A stretch of 64,000 bases of DNA from assembly GCF_001625695.1 (NCBI RefSeq), contig NZ_AUXY01000063.1, positions 28,603-92,602 of the forward strand, in the 5' to 3' direction. The notes beneath the pieces are model-generated. The model was not told where the DNA came from. It did no database searches and saw only the letters and a list, made by a program, of their open reading frames with translations. How positions within the stretch are numbered: the stretch's first letter is position 1; each line of letters begins with the position of its first letter. The translations under genes and the position numbers were made by a program. Source of the DNA: Pseudoalteromonas luteoviolacea H33-S (GTDB lineage: Bacteria; Pseudomonadota; Gammaproteobacteria; Enterobacterales; Alteromonadaceae). Of this stretch, positions 18,057 to 25,897 are shown piece after piece.

Positions 18057-18409
18057 TGTTCGCTACCTTATGATGTTTTTCCGCAGCAGATGCGGCGTGT
18101 TTAAATGCTTGTCATTGTGTGACTTTGTATGTTGTACAGTGTGGCGGATGGAGGTGATAAAGGCCAACGACTAAAAGCGATTATAGCCATCGAAAAAGTC
18201 GTTAGTACTTGCTTAAAGCTTGCCACTTTGACTAAAAAGTCAGCGCTTTGTTGATCCATCGCAAATGTGAATAGGTGTATGTATAAAGCGGTTTTTCAGC
18301 TTGATTTAGGTCAATTTTCATACCGACAGCAAGGCCATAATAAAAAGGCAAAGCGCCCTGTTTTATTTTTTAGGCCATTTCTAGGGCGCTCATGTTTAAG
18401 GAGAGCTCT
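18057..18409. other. Divergent intergenic region with two inverted repeats
   Basis: This 353-bp gap separates the divergent dps-like and small membrane genes. AACGACT (18166-18172) and AGTCGTT (18197-18203) form an imperfect hairpin with an inner CGAT/ATCG pair. AGCGCCCT (18352-18359) and AGGGCGCT (18383-18390) form an 8-bp stem with a 23-nt loop just before the next ribosome-binding site. I see no small gene. Confidence 0.5.
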
Positions 18410-18619
18410 ATGAAAGGTAAAACAGAATCACAGCACAAAGGTGAAATTACCGTTGTTGTCATTGCGCTGGTGGCTTTTGTGGTTGGGCTAGTGGGGCATT
18501 TAGCAGGCGCTAGTTATGCAAACTCAGACAGCTTTGGTTACTTGGCAGCACCGGTGCCATTAATTACGGGTATCATTGCCTTGGTCGCATATAAAGTCGC
18601 GCAAAAGGCAGATAAATAA
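18410..18619 (+). CDS. Small two-span membrane protein, 69 aa, unknown function
   Basis: The ATG at 18410 is chosen over one at 18392 because AAGGAG (18398-18403) lies just before it. The protein has a charged N-terminus (MKGKTESQHKGE) and two hydrophobic segments (about 15-36 and 45-62). The mRNA leader can form the 18352-18390 hairpin directly upstream of the ribosome-binding site. No family recognised. Confidence 0.65.
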   Translation: MKGKTESQHKGEITVVVIALVAFVVGLVGHLAGASYANSDSFGYLAAPVPLITGIIALVAYKVAQKADK

Positions 18620-18620
18620 C

Positions 18621-19226
18621 TTACTTATCGCGACTGATCACATCAATGATATAGTCCATCACGCTACGTGAATAAATTAAGGTGGTATGGCTGCGGTGAA
18701 ACACTTTATGCTCGGCCATGCCCTTTAGTTTTGTCTCATCGAGCAACACTGTGCCGTCCGAGCGGCTGCCTTTTTGCAATAAGGGCATCAACCCAATCGG
18801 TAAGTCGCCCGCAATGCTATATAAACGCGCATTAAAAGGCCATGTGTTGGTCTCGCTCAGTAAATATTCCACACTGTTTTTTAATAAGCGATCAAACCCT
18901 TTATCATGCATATGTTTTGCGATGGCACTGCCTTTGTGTGGTGTGCCAAGAGTAATGACTTTTTCAACATACTGGCTCTGTGCTGAGGCATGGGTGAGAT
19001 AATCTCTGGCGACCAACCCCCCCATAGAATGGCACACAAACGCAGTTGGCTTATCAGCGATAAATGCATCTATTTGATTGAAGATAGATTGTCTGTCGGG
19101 GGCCAAGGTGTTGTAGCTTAAATTGAGGATTTCACAGCCGGTTTTTTCTAACCGAGTACAAAGCGGCTGCATCACAAACCCTGACATATATAGTCCGTGA
19201 AGGACGACAATCCGCTTTATATTCAT
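18621..19226 (-). CDS. Alpha/beta hydrolase, lipase-like
   Basis: A 201-residue hydrolase. It has the oxyanion-region motif VVLHGLYMSG and nucleophile elbow CHSMGGLVARDYL (Ser in GHSMGG-like context), followed by TLGTPHKGSA, typical of small esterase/lipase-class proteins related to PGAP1-like hydrolases. The catalytic His is likely in the C-terminal part (HRSHTTL). It is probably cytoplasmic. It starts 8 nt after the yaeQ stop and forms an operon with it. Confidence 0.8.
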   Translation of the reverse strand: MNIKRIVVLHGLYMSGFVMQPLCTRLEKTGCEILNLSYNTLAPDRQSIFNQIDAFIADKPTAFVCHSMGGLVARDYLTHASAQSQYVEKVITLGTPHKGSAIAKHMHDKGFDRLLKNSVEYLLSETNTWPFNARLYSIAGDLPIGLMPLLQKGSRSDGTVLLDETKLKGMAEHKVFHRSHTTLIYSRSVMDYIIDVISRDK

Positions 19227-19234
19227 ACTATTCC

Positions 19235-19771
19235 TTATTTAAGCTGGGTTGGCACAATTTGCACACTGTGCTGTGAGTCACTGAGCCATATTTCGCCATC
19301 TTGGATGGTCGCTGTCAAATCCATTGAACGTGCGAATAGTTCCACCATTTGTGAAGTGGCTGAATAAGGTAGGCTGTAAACACGCAAATTATCATATTGA
19401 TTGGCAGCAGACTGATTCTTCTTCCACCAAATCTCTTGGGTGTTTTCACCATACGTGTACAAGACCACTTGCTGCGAACGCACAGCGGCTTTTTTCAGGC
19501 GCTTTTCATCTGGCAAACCAACATCAACCCACAGCTCAATGTCATCGGTCAGATTTTTTTGCCACGCGGCAGGCTCATCATCCACACATAGCCCCTTAGT
19601 AAAGCTCAGCTCTTCAGTGTATTGCAAGATATAAGCAAGTAGACGCACCATCAATCGCTGTTCGTTCTCTGAAGGGTGCTGCGCCAAAGTGAGTGACTTA
19701 TCGGTATAGACATGCCTATCCATATCACTGATATTTAGGTGTGCTTTTAGAATTGTAGATTTTAGGGCCAT
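19235..19771 (-). CDS. yaeQ: YaeQ family protein
   Basis: The ATG at 19771 gives 178 residues starting MALKSTILKAHLNISDMDR, matching the YaeQ family (E. coli 181 aa); an upstream in-frame ATG would add 13 unrelated residues. Typical features are ENEQRLMVRLLAYI and DIELWVDVGLPDEKRLKKA. YaeQ has a PD-(D/E)XK nuclease-like fold but its role is unsettled. It is divergent from the ylqF-like gene and operonic with the hydrolase downstream. Confidence 0.88.
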   Translation of the reverse strand: MALKSTILKAHLNISDMDRHVYTDKSLTLAQHPSENEQRLMVRLLAYILQYTEELSFTKGLCVDDEPAAWQKNLTDDIELWVDVGLPDEKRLKKAAVRSQQVVLYTYGENTQEIWWKKNQSAANQYDNLRVYSLPYSATSQMVELFARSMDLTATIQDGEIWLSDSQHSVQIVPTQLK

Positions 19772-19874
19772 GTTATTATGCTGAGAGTTTTTAAAGGCCC
19801 AGTATATCAAGATTTATCTATCTGGTGCGTTTTACGTTAAAATAGTCACAGATTTTAGTTTTGGAGAGATTTTT

Positions 19875-20819
19875 ATGGCCATCCAATGGTTTCCTGGGCA
19901 TATGAATAAGGCGCGCAATGAGATTAAAGAAATCATGCCGCAGATGGATGTCATTATTGAAGTACTTGATGCGCGTATTCCGTATAGCAGTGAAAACCCA
20001 ATGGTCGCGCAGTTACGCGGTGACAAACCGGTCATCAAAATCTTAAACAAAGCGGACTTAGCAGATCCCGAGATGACCAAAGCTTGGATGGCGTATTTTG
20101 AGCAAGAGGATGGGGTAAAAACCTTATCATTTGGTCATGACAAGGCGGCGGAAGTTCATCGCATTAATGCGCTGTGTAAAAAGTTAGCGCCGCACAAGGT
20201 CGGTCAAGACAAGCAGTTAAAAGCCATGATCATGGGTATTCCTAATGTTGGTAAATCAACACTTATCAATATACTAGCTGGTCGTATTGTCGCTAAGACA
20301 GGCAATGAGCCTGCGGTAACCAAGGCGCAGCAACGCATTCGCTTAGAAGACGGTATCATGCTGTATGACACGCCGGGTATGTTGTGGCCAAAGGTTGAAA
20401 ATGAAAACTCGGGCTATCGTCTAGCCGCAACGGGTGCTATCCGCGATACAGCCATTAACTATGAAGAAGTGGCAAGTTATACCGCTGAATATTTGTTGAA
20501 GGCGTATCCTGAGCTACTGAAAAGTCGTTATAAAATTGATGAGTTGCCAGATTGCGATTGGACATTTATTGAAATGGCCGGGCGCAAACGAGGCTGCATC
20601 CGCGGAGGCAATCAGGTTGATACCCATAAAATGTCAGAGATCCTCATCAACGAGCTACGCGACGCGGTGCTTGGCCATGTAACCATGGAAACACCGCAAA
20701 TGCGTGAAGAGGAAGAGCAAATGGTTGCCGAAATCCGTGCAGCCGCAGAAGCGAAAAAGGCAGCCCGCGAGGAAGAAAAGCGTCAACGCCGCGCTCGCGC
20801 ACGAAAGAATCGTCGCTAA
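19875..20819 (+). CDS. ylqF: Ribosome biogenesis GTPase YlqF/RbgA family
   Basis: A 314-residue circularly permuted GTPase: G4 motif NKADL (about residues 58-62) precedes G1 GIPNVGKST (about 121-129) and G3 DTPGM (about 167-171). RbgA in Bacillus acts in late 50S assembly; the gammaproteobacterial homologue is less studied. The basic, Glu/Lys/Arg-rich C-terminal tail (AAREEEKRQRRARARKNRR) suggests rRNA contact. It ends 4 nt from the convergent diguanylate cyclase gene. Confidence 0.9.
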   Translation: MAIQWFPGHMNKARNEIKEIMPQMDVIIEVLDARIPYSSENPMVAQLRGDKPVIKILNKADLADPEMTKAWMAYFEQEDGVKTLSFGHDKAAEVHRINALCKKLAPHKVGQDKQLKAMIMGIPNVGKSTLINILAGRIVAKTGNEPAVTKAQQRIRLEDGIMLYDTPGMLWPKVENENSGYRLAATGAIRDTAINYEEVASYTAEYLLKAYPELLKSRYKIDELPDCDWTFIEMAGRKRGCIRGGNQVDTHKMSEILINELRDAVLGHVTMETPQMREEEEQMVAEIRAAAEAKKAAREEEKRQRRARARKNRR

Positions 20820-20823
20820 TTCA

Positions 20824-22233
20824 TTAGGCGGCTTTTGCAAGCACTGAACGATTGCGTCCAGTGCTTTTGGCGCTGTATAAAGCAGCGTCTGCGCGCTTTA
20901 ACAACCCATCTTCAGATTCATCAATATGATATTGTGCAAGGCCAATACTGGCCGTGACTTTAACTTCACACTCACTGGCATTAAGCGCTTGGTGGATCTG
21001 CTCTGCCAGTTCATGGCCTTGATTGAGCTCTGTTTTGGGGAGTAAAATCACAAATTCTTCGCCACCCCAGCGACATACTGAACCGTGATTTTTGACGACT
21101 GATTTACAAATATGTGCAACATGCTTAAGCACTTTGTCACCGACCAGGTGTCCGTGTTTGTCATTCACTTGTTTGAAGTGGTCAATGTCTAACATCATCA
21201 TCACCAGTGGCTTGAATTGGTTGCGTGCTTTTTGTAGCTCAGATTGCAGCCTAGGTTCAAATGCTTGTCGATTGTAGGTGTTTGTCAGCTTATCAAACGT
21301 CGCCATCTTTTCGAGTCGCTTCTGGTAGTGGTTAAAGGTGAGTTGAGCGCTAAATAAGATGACGCCAGTGATCACAATACCCATCAACAAATTGATGTAG
21401 AGGCTTTCCGATAGGGAGTTATTTTGGTCAAGTGATTGCTCAACAATGAGATACCAACCAAAGTGGGCCAAATAGCGAGAGTTAATAAACAAAGTTTTAT
21501 CGTCTTGCTCTAAGCGTAATTTATAGGTTTGGTTGTCTAATAACTTCGTACCATGTTGACCAAACTTGTCGCTTAACGAGTAGTCTGCAAAGGTAGCGTC
21601 GTTATAAAACAATAAGCGGCCTTTATGATCAATAAAATAGACTTTACGGTCGTAAGTATGTTGATACTTATCGATGAGACGTTTTAGGTGATCTAGCTTG
21701 ATACCAACCCCTGTGACGCCCTTTACTTGATTGTTCACCATGATTTTGTGATTGACAAAGATGGTTGCTTGGTGGTCATCTCTTGGGTCTAGATCAACAT
21801 TGAGCGTATATAAGGCATCGTTGTCTAGGGTATCTTGGTACCAGGTATCCTGCTTGATTAACGTCGTGGTACTACCATCATAGCGATAATAGGTTTTGTC
21901 ATGACTGGTGGCGAGAAAACTGGTTACCGCATCAAAATCACTGCGTGTCTGTCTGAGATATTCAAATAAGAATGCGGTGTCTTTTTCAGGCTGGGCCAAC
22001 CAAGCATGCAAAAAGGTATTGTTAGCCATTTGCGATGAAATAATAATGGGAGCTTGCAGCTGCTTTTGCAGATCGGTATGAATTAAGTGGCTAGTGAGGG
22101 GGAGTGCATCATTTTCAATGCCACGAAATAACGATTGCTTAGCAATGATCAAACTAAACCAGCTGGTAAAAATGAAGCCTGCTAGGAGCAGCACCGTTAA
22201 GATGAAGTTATAGCGGTAGCGTGTTTGAGTCAT
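20824..22233 (-). CDS. Membrane diguanylate cyclase with periplasmic Cache-type sensor
   Basis: A 469-residue protein: membrane span at about 11-31, periplasmic dCache-like domain (about 32-275), second span (about 280-298) and a GGDEF domain with intact RWGGEEFVILLP (GGEEF 390-394). It should make cyclic-di-GMP from two GTP. The RxxD inhibitory site normally 5 residues upstream is absent (KNHG there), so feedback inhibition may be lacking. It is downstream of, and in the same orientation as, the three RyhB-like RNA genes; read-through from them is possible. Confidence 0.92.
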   Translation of the reverse strand: MTQTRYRYNFILTVLLLAGFIFTSWFSLIIAKQSLFRGIENDALPLTSHLIHTDLQKQLQAPIIISSQMANNTFLHAWLAQPEKDTAFLFEYLRQTRSDFDAVTSFLATSHDKTYYRYDGSTTTLIKQDTWYQDTLDNDALYTLNVDLDPRDDHQATIFVNHKIMVNNQVKGVTGVGIKLDHLKRLIDKYQHTYDRKVYFIDHKGRLLFYNDATFADYSLSDKFGQHGTKLLDNQTYKLRLEQDDKTLFINSRYLAHFGWYLIVEQSLDQNNSLSESLYINLLMGIVITGVILFSAQLTFNHYQKRLEKMATFDKLTNTYNRQAFEPRLQSELQKARNQFKPLVMMMLDIDHFKQVNDKHGHLVGDKVLKHVAHICKSVVKNHGSVCRWGGEEFVILLPKTELNQGHELAEQIHQALNASECEVKVTASIGLAQYHIDESEDGLLKRADAALYSAKSTGRNRSVLAKAA

Positions 22234-22326
22234 TGCACTGTTGTTCGAAACAAAAAGGAGTCAGAGTTTATCAAGTAGGTACATAGGTAAACTATTACAC
22301 TTGATTACAACTGCTTTGCTAGTCGC

Positions 22327-22547
22327 AATAAAAAAGGCCCTGTAAGGGCCTTTTAGGTTCATATCTACCGTCACCGATATGAGCAATGTAGCAAGTAAAA
22401 TAGTAAGTTGGTTGTTAGTGAATCGCGTTAAGGGGCGTTAATGTTCATCACTGACAACCAGAAGCTGTTTGCGTGCGCCACACGTGTTTCGGGGTCGAGA
22501 AACAAAATCTGAGTACGTCAACAAAGTGTGTTTATCCGTCTTTGTTG
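22327..22547 (-). ncRNA. RyhB-like iron-responsive sRNA, copy 1
   Basis: The predicted transcript is about 221 nt. Read 5' to 3' it has a 5' hairpin (CAACAAAG/CTTTGTTG, 22519-22547), a hairpin with a C-rich loop (GTTTC/GAAAC, 22486-22503), a 12-bp stem at 22410-22459 displaying CGCCCC, and then a single-stranded core. The core contains ACATTGCTCA, identical to 10 nt of the E. coli RyhB core as I remember it, and leads into a 7-bp stem TCATATC/GATATGA. The RNA ends in a terminator (22332-22354) with six U. RyhB represses iron-protein mRNAs with Hfq when iron is scarce; V. cholerae RyhB is also about 225 nt. Identity as RyhB is inferred from core, size and Fur sites. Confidence 0.85.
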
Positions 22548-22605
22548 AGATTGATTATCAATTAGATCTGGGTGGGTGTCAATACTTATTTGAAAATAAT
22601 TCTCA
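22546..22605 (-). promoter_or_regulatory. Fur-controlled promoter of sRNA copy 1
   Basis: On the minus strand TTGACA (22582-22577) and GATAAT (22559-22554) are separated by exactly 17 bp. Two Fur-box-like 15-mers flank and overlap it: plus-strand TGAAAATAATTCTCA (22591-22605, two mismatches to TGATAATnATTATCA) and TGAGATTGATTATCA (22546-22560, two mismatches). The expected start is near 22547. Confidence 0.85.
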
Positions 22606-22740
22606 TTTAGTTTTGTTGGTCAGTTTTGCAGTGATTAGCGTGCATTGACGTTGTTAATATACGAGTGCATGAAATTCGTTTATACAGATATATTTTGCAA
22701 GAATGTAACTCAAAAAATAGCGATGGTAAGTCGAGGGCAA

Positions 22741-22959
22741 TAAAAAAGCCCGCAATTGCGGGCCTTTTTTGATCATATCTACCGTCACCGATATGAGCAA
22801 TGTAGCAAGTAAAATAGTAAGTGGGTTGAGTGTGCTTTATTTAAGGGGCGTTAAGATAAAGCACATGCAACCTTGCATTTTTACGTGTGCATCACGTGTT
22901 TCAGGGTCTTGAAACAATTTAGCGTACTTAACAAGTTGAGCCGTCTACTCGACTTGTTG
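22741..22959 (-). ncRNA. RyhB-like iron-responsive sRNA, copy 2
   Basis: Predicted length about 219 nt. The 5' stem is AACAAGT/ACTTGTT (22930-22958) instead of the copy-1 sequence, so both sides changed together. The second hairpin keeps GTTTC/GAAAC (22898-22915). The third stem TGTGCTTTAT/ATAAAGCACA (22831-22865) is unrelated in sequence to copy 1 but holds the same CGCCCC loop. The core with ACATTGCTCA and the TCATATC/GATATGA stem is conserved. The terminator GCCCGC-AATT-GCGGGC (22748-22763) is followed by six U. Confidence 0.85.
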
Positions 22960-23017
22960 AGATTGATTATCAATTGTATTTTGATCTATGTCAATACTTT
23001 TTTGAAAACAATTCTCA
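22958..23017 (-). promoter_or_regulatory. Fur-controlled promoter of sRNA copy 2
   Basis: Minus-strand TTGACA (22994-22989), 17-bp spacer, GATAAT (22971-22966). Fur-like sites: TGAAAACAATTCTCA (23003-23017, three mismatches) and TGAGATTGATTATCA (22958-22972, two mismatches). The start is expected near 22959. Confidence 0.85.
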
Positions 23018-23117
23018 TTTACACTTTTTGTGAGTTGTAAACATTAATTTGTTCAGGCTTTTTAGAAGACCATCATCTTAACTGGTGAGGTAAGTGAGCA
23101 ATTGTCAGGTAGTAAAA

Positions 23118-23332
23118 ATAGAAAAGCCCGCGGGTCAAGCGGGCTTTTGTGTTCATATCTACCGTCACTGATATGAGCAATGTAGCAAGTAAAATAGTCG
23201 GTTTTTACAAGTTGTTTTAGGGGCGTAAAACAACGCGTTATTACCTAGCGTGTAACGTTCGCTCAACGTGTTTCAGGGTCGAGAAACAAAATTAGAGTAC
23301 TTCAACAAAATAAACCGTCACTTATTTTGTTG
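23118..23332 (-). ncRNA. RyhB-like iron-responsive sRNA, copy 3
   Basis: Predicted length about 215 nt. The 5' stem is extended to 11 bp (CAACAAAATAA/TTATTTTGTTG, 23303-23332). GTTTC/GAAAC is kept at 23270-23287. The third stem is GTTGTTTTA/TAAAACAAC (23211-23234) around CGCCCC. The core ACATTGCTCA is identical and the following hairpin loop has one C/T change. The terminator stem AAAAGCCCGC/GCGGGCTTTT (23122-23148) has a shorter U-run, so read-through into the space before copy 2 may be higher. Confidence 0.85.
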
Positions 23333-23390
23333 AGATTGATTATCAATAACATCTGACTCAGTGTCAACACTTATTTGCAAATAATTCTCA
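23331..23390 (-). promoter_or_regulatory. Fur-controlled promoter of sRNA copy 3
   Basis: Minus-strand TTGACA (23367-23362), 17-bp spacer, GATAAT (23344-23339). Fur-like sites: TGCAAATAATTCTCA (23376-23390, three mismatches) and TGAGATTGATTATCA (23331-23345, two mismatches). It is divergent from the permease gene that starts at 23527, whose promoter could feel the same Fur site. Confidence 0.85.
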
Positions 23391-23526
23391 TTTAATTTTG
23401 TTGTATTCATCTCTGTAGTTGACTAAGGCCTTACTTACCTCCCACTTTTGAGTGTGCTAAGACACTTTATTTCCTGATCTTTTCGGCGTATAACAGTTAC
23501 ATAAAAATAACAAAAGAGGTGGGTTA

Positions 23527-24828
23527 ATGGTCAGTACATTGGGGTTGATCGGTGCATTGGCAGCACTGATTTGGCTGACTTTAAGAGGGATGAATCTGTT
23601 TATTGCTGCGCCGATATGTGCGCTATTGGTCGCACTTAGTAGTGATATTGCAATATTTAATGGCATAAATGACGGTAACTTTGTTTCAATTTATATGTCC
23701 GGATTCAGCGGCTTTATTCAAGCTTGGTTCTTTATGTTTTTGCTGGGTTCGTTGTTTGGCAAATTTATGGAAGATACGGGCGCTGCAGATGCCATAGCGC
23801 GCTACATTACCGATAAAATCGGAATGAAGCATGCTGTATTCGCAATTGTATTTGCGTGTGCTTTACTCACTTATGGCGGGGTAAGTGTTTTTATCGTGGC
23901 GTTTTCTGTTTATCCGATGGCGCTGAGCTTATTTAAGGATGCGGATCTTCCCCGGCGTTTTATCCCTGCTGTTCTGGCTTTTGGTTCTGTGACATTTACC
24001 ATGACCTCGGCGGGCTCCCCTGAAATACAAAACTGGATCCCGATAAAATATTTAGGGACTAGCCCCTATGCTGCATGGCAAGAAAGCTTGATTGTCGCCA
24101 TATTTATGGCTGCCTTGGGCTATTTTTTACTCGTTAAAATGATTAAAAAGGCCGTCGATAATGGCGAGTCTTTTGAAGCGAGAGCCGGCGACCCTGTCGA
24201 AGATAAGCGCCATTTACCCCATCCAATCACAGGCCTCTTACCCTTACTCGTGGTACTGAGTTTGTCATTTCTGCTACATGAACAGCTCCAGCAAAGTGCT
24301 TTAATTGTCGCCCTGCTCGGTGGCGTCGTGTCTATTTTTATCATTAATTTTAAGTACTTTAAAAGTTTATCTCAGGCAATTAACCTCGGTACAACTGGGG
24401 CATTAGTGGCAATCGGTAATACAGCGGCAGTGGTCGGTTTTGGTGCCGTTGCTAAAGGTACGCCTGCGTTTCAAGAAGCTGTGACCTTAATGACGTCTAT
24501 TCCAGGTAATGAGTTGCTTGGCGCGGCAATCGCGGTGAGCGTCATCGCAGCATTGACGGGATCAGCCTCTGGTGGGCAAGCAATTGCGTTACCTTTGGTC
24601 GCACCTCATTATTTAGATTTAGGGGTCGATGAAAACCAGCTGCATCGTGTTGTCGCTATTAGCTCGGGTGCACTGGACACCTTGCCTCACAATGGCTATG
24701 TCGTGACAACGGTACGGGCGATTTGTGGTGAGAAACATCAAGATGCTTATTGGCCACTGGCAGTATTGACGGTATGCGTGCCTTTATTAGGGGTGGCTTT
24801 GATCTTGGGATTATTTATTTGGTTTTAA
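23527..24828 (+). CDS. GntP family proton symporter (gluconate/hydroxy-acid type)
   Basis: A 433-residue permease with about 12 membrane segments. Family features include GSLFGKFMEDTGAADAIARY near residue 77 and TGSASGGQAIALPL near residue 345. GntP members import gluconate or related carboxylates such as hydroxybutyrate; no catabolic gene is adjacent to fix the substrate. AGAGGTGGG lies just upstream of the ATG. The gene is divergent from the sRNA repeats. Confidence 0.82.
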   Translation: MVSTLGLIGALAALIWLTLRGMNLFIAAPICALLVALSSDIAIFNGINDGNFVSIYMSGFSGFIQAWFFMFLLGSLFGKFMEDTGAADAIARYITDKIGMKHAVFAIVFACALLTYGGVSVFIVAFSVYPMALSLFKDADLPRRFIPAVLAFGSVTFTMTSAGSPEIQNWIPIKYLGTSPYAAWQESLIVAIFMAALGYFLLVKMIKKAVDNGESFEARAGDPVEDKRHLPHPITGLLPLLVVLSLSFLLHEQLQQSALIVALLGGVVSIFIINFKYFKSLSQAINLGTTGALVAIGNTAAVVGFGAVAKGTPAFQEAVTLMTSIPGNELLGAAIAVSVIAALTGSASGGQAIALPLVAPHYLDLGVDENQLHRVVAISSGALDTLPHNGYVVTTVRAICGEKHQDAYWPLAVLTVCVPLLGVALILGLFIWF

Positions 24829-24945
24829 CTGAAGGTGTCAATGGGGAAGCTGCTGTCATGCAAAATTCATTGCATTGTACTAACTTTGACAGACAAAAAG
24901 GCTGTGAAGACACAGTAATTTGGGCACATAAAAGGAGAATAAAAT

Positions 24946-25734
24946 ATGCATTGTCATGAAATTGATTACGAAATCATTGGCGAATCTATGCAGATGGTTG
25001 AAGTGGAGTTGGATCCCAATGAAACGGTTATTGCAGAAGCCGGCGCGATGAACTATATGCAAGATGGCATTAGTTTTGAAGCAAAAATGGGTGACGGCTC
25101 TGATGTAGATCAAGGCTTTATGGGCAAGTTATTCAGTGCAGGTAAGCGTTTAATTAGTGGTGAGTCGTTGTTTATGACGCACTTCACCAATGAAGGTGTG
25201 GGCAAAAAACGTGTGGCATTTGCAGCGCCTTTTCCGGGTTCTATCTTGGCGTTAGATATGGCGACGTTAGGTCAATCTGTTTACTTACAAAAAGATTCAT
25301 TTTTATGTGCAGCACTGGGCACCAAAGTGGATATTGCATTTCAGCGCAAACTTGGCGCGGGCTTTTTTGGTGGAGAAGGATTCATATTAGAGCACTTACA
25401 GGGCGATGGAATGGCATTTGCCCATGCAGGCGGCACTGTGGTTGAAAAGCAGCTTAATGGTGAAACACTGCGCGTCGATACCGGCTGTGTGGTTGGGTTC
25501 AGCGAAGGTATCGAATTTGATATTGAGCGGGTTAAAGGCCTGAAAAGTATGTTTTTTGGCGGTGAAGGGCTCTTTTTAGCGACGTTAAAAGGCCATGGTA
25601 CGGTGTGGATCCAAAGCTTACCATTCTCTAGATTAGCGGATCGTGTGCTTGAACACGCACCAAAACAGGGCGGTAGCAGGCAGGGTGAAGGCTCTGTATT
25701 AGGCAGTGTTGGCGATATCATTGATGGTGATTAA
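24946..25734 (+). CDS. AIM24/TIGR00266 family protein
   Basis: A 262-residue all-beta protein with repeated strand-turn units ([53 protein letters not shown]), typical of the AIM24 family formerly called DUF124. Mitochondrial AIM24 affects inner-membrane organisation; the bacterial role is unknown. No signal peptide. AAAGGAG precedes the ATG by 9 nt. Confidence 0.85.
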   Translation: MHCHEIDYEIIGESMQMVEVELDPNETVIAEAGAMNYMQDGISFEAKMGDGSDVDQGFMGKLFSAGKRLISGESLFMTHFTNEGVGKKRVAFAAPFPGSILALDMATLGQSVYLQKDSFLCAALGTKVDIAFQRKLGAGFFGGEGFILEHLQGDGMAFAHAGGTVVEKQLNGETLRVDTGCVVGFSEGIEFDIERVKGLKSMFFGGEGLFLATLKGHGTVWIQSLPFSRLADRVLEHAPKQGGSRQGEGSVLGSVGDIIDGD

Positions 25735-25852
25735 GGCTAAAAATGGCTTATTTAATGCGGTTCAACAATGCAATATCGCAGCGAATGCGTTTTAATTGCA
25801 AATTGACTGCATTTTAATCGACTTCAAGGATGATGTTCGCCTAAAGAGGTGA

Positions 25853-25864
25853 TATACTCCCGCC
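25853..25864 (+). promoter_or_regulatory. Candidate promoter -10 and GC-rich discriminator of EF-G gene
   Basis: TATACT (25853-25858) is followed by CCCGCCG, a GC-rich discriminator of the kind found at stringently controlled translation genes. No good -35 is visible. It lies about 40 nt before the EF-G start. Confidence 0.45.
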
Positions 25865-25897
25865 GAATAATTTTTCTACTTTAAATAGAGTAAAACA

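Larger units (their letters stand above)
22234..23390 (-). repeat. Three tandem imperfect repeats, each a Fur-controlled sRNA gene
   Basis: Three units with a spacing of about 410 and 373 bp carry the same order of elements when read on the minus strand: Fur box, TTGACA-N17-GATAAT promoter, three hairpins, a conserved core and a terminator. The core near the terminator is almost identical in all three (one C/T change in unit 3), while stem sequences differ yet remain paired. No protein-coding potential is evident here. Confidence 0.9.

Noticed and set aside
22327..23390. CRISPR array or transposon end repeats
   Set aside because: Units are about 370-410 bp with promoters, covarying stems and terminators; there are no short regular repeat-spacer units and no transposase.
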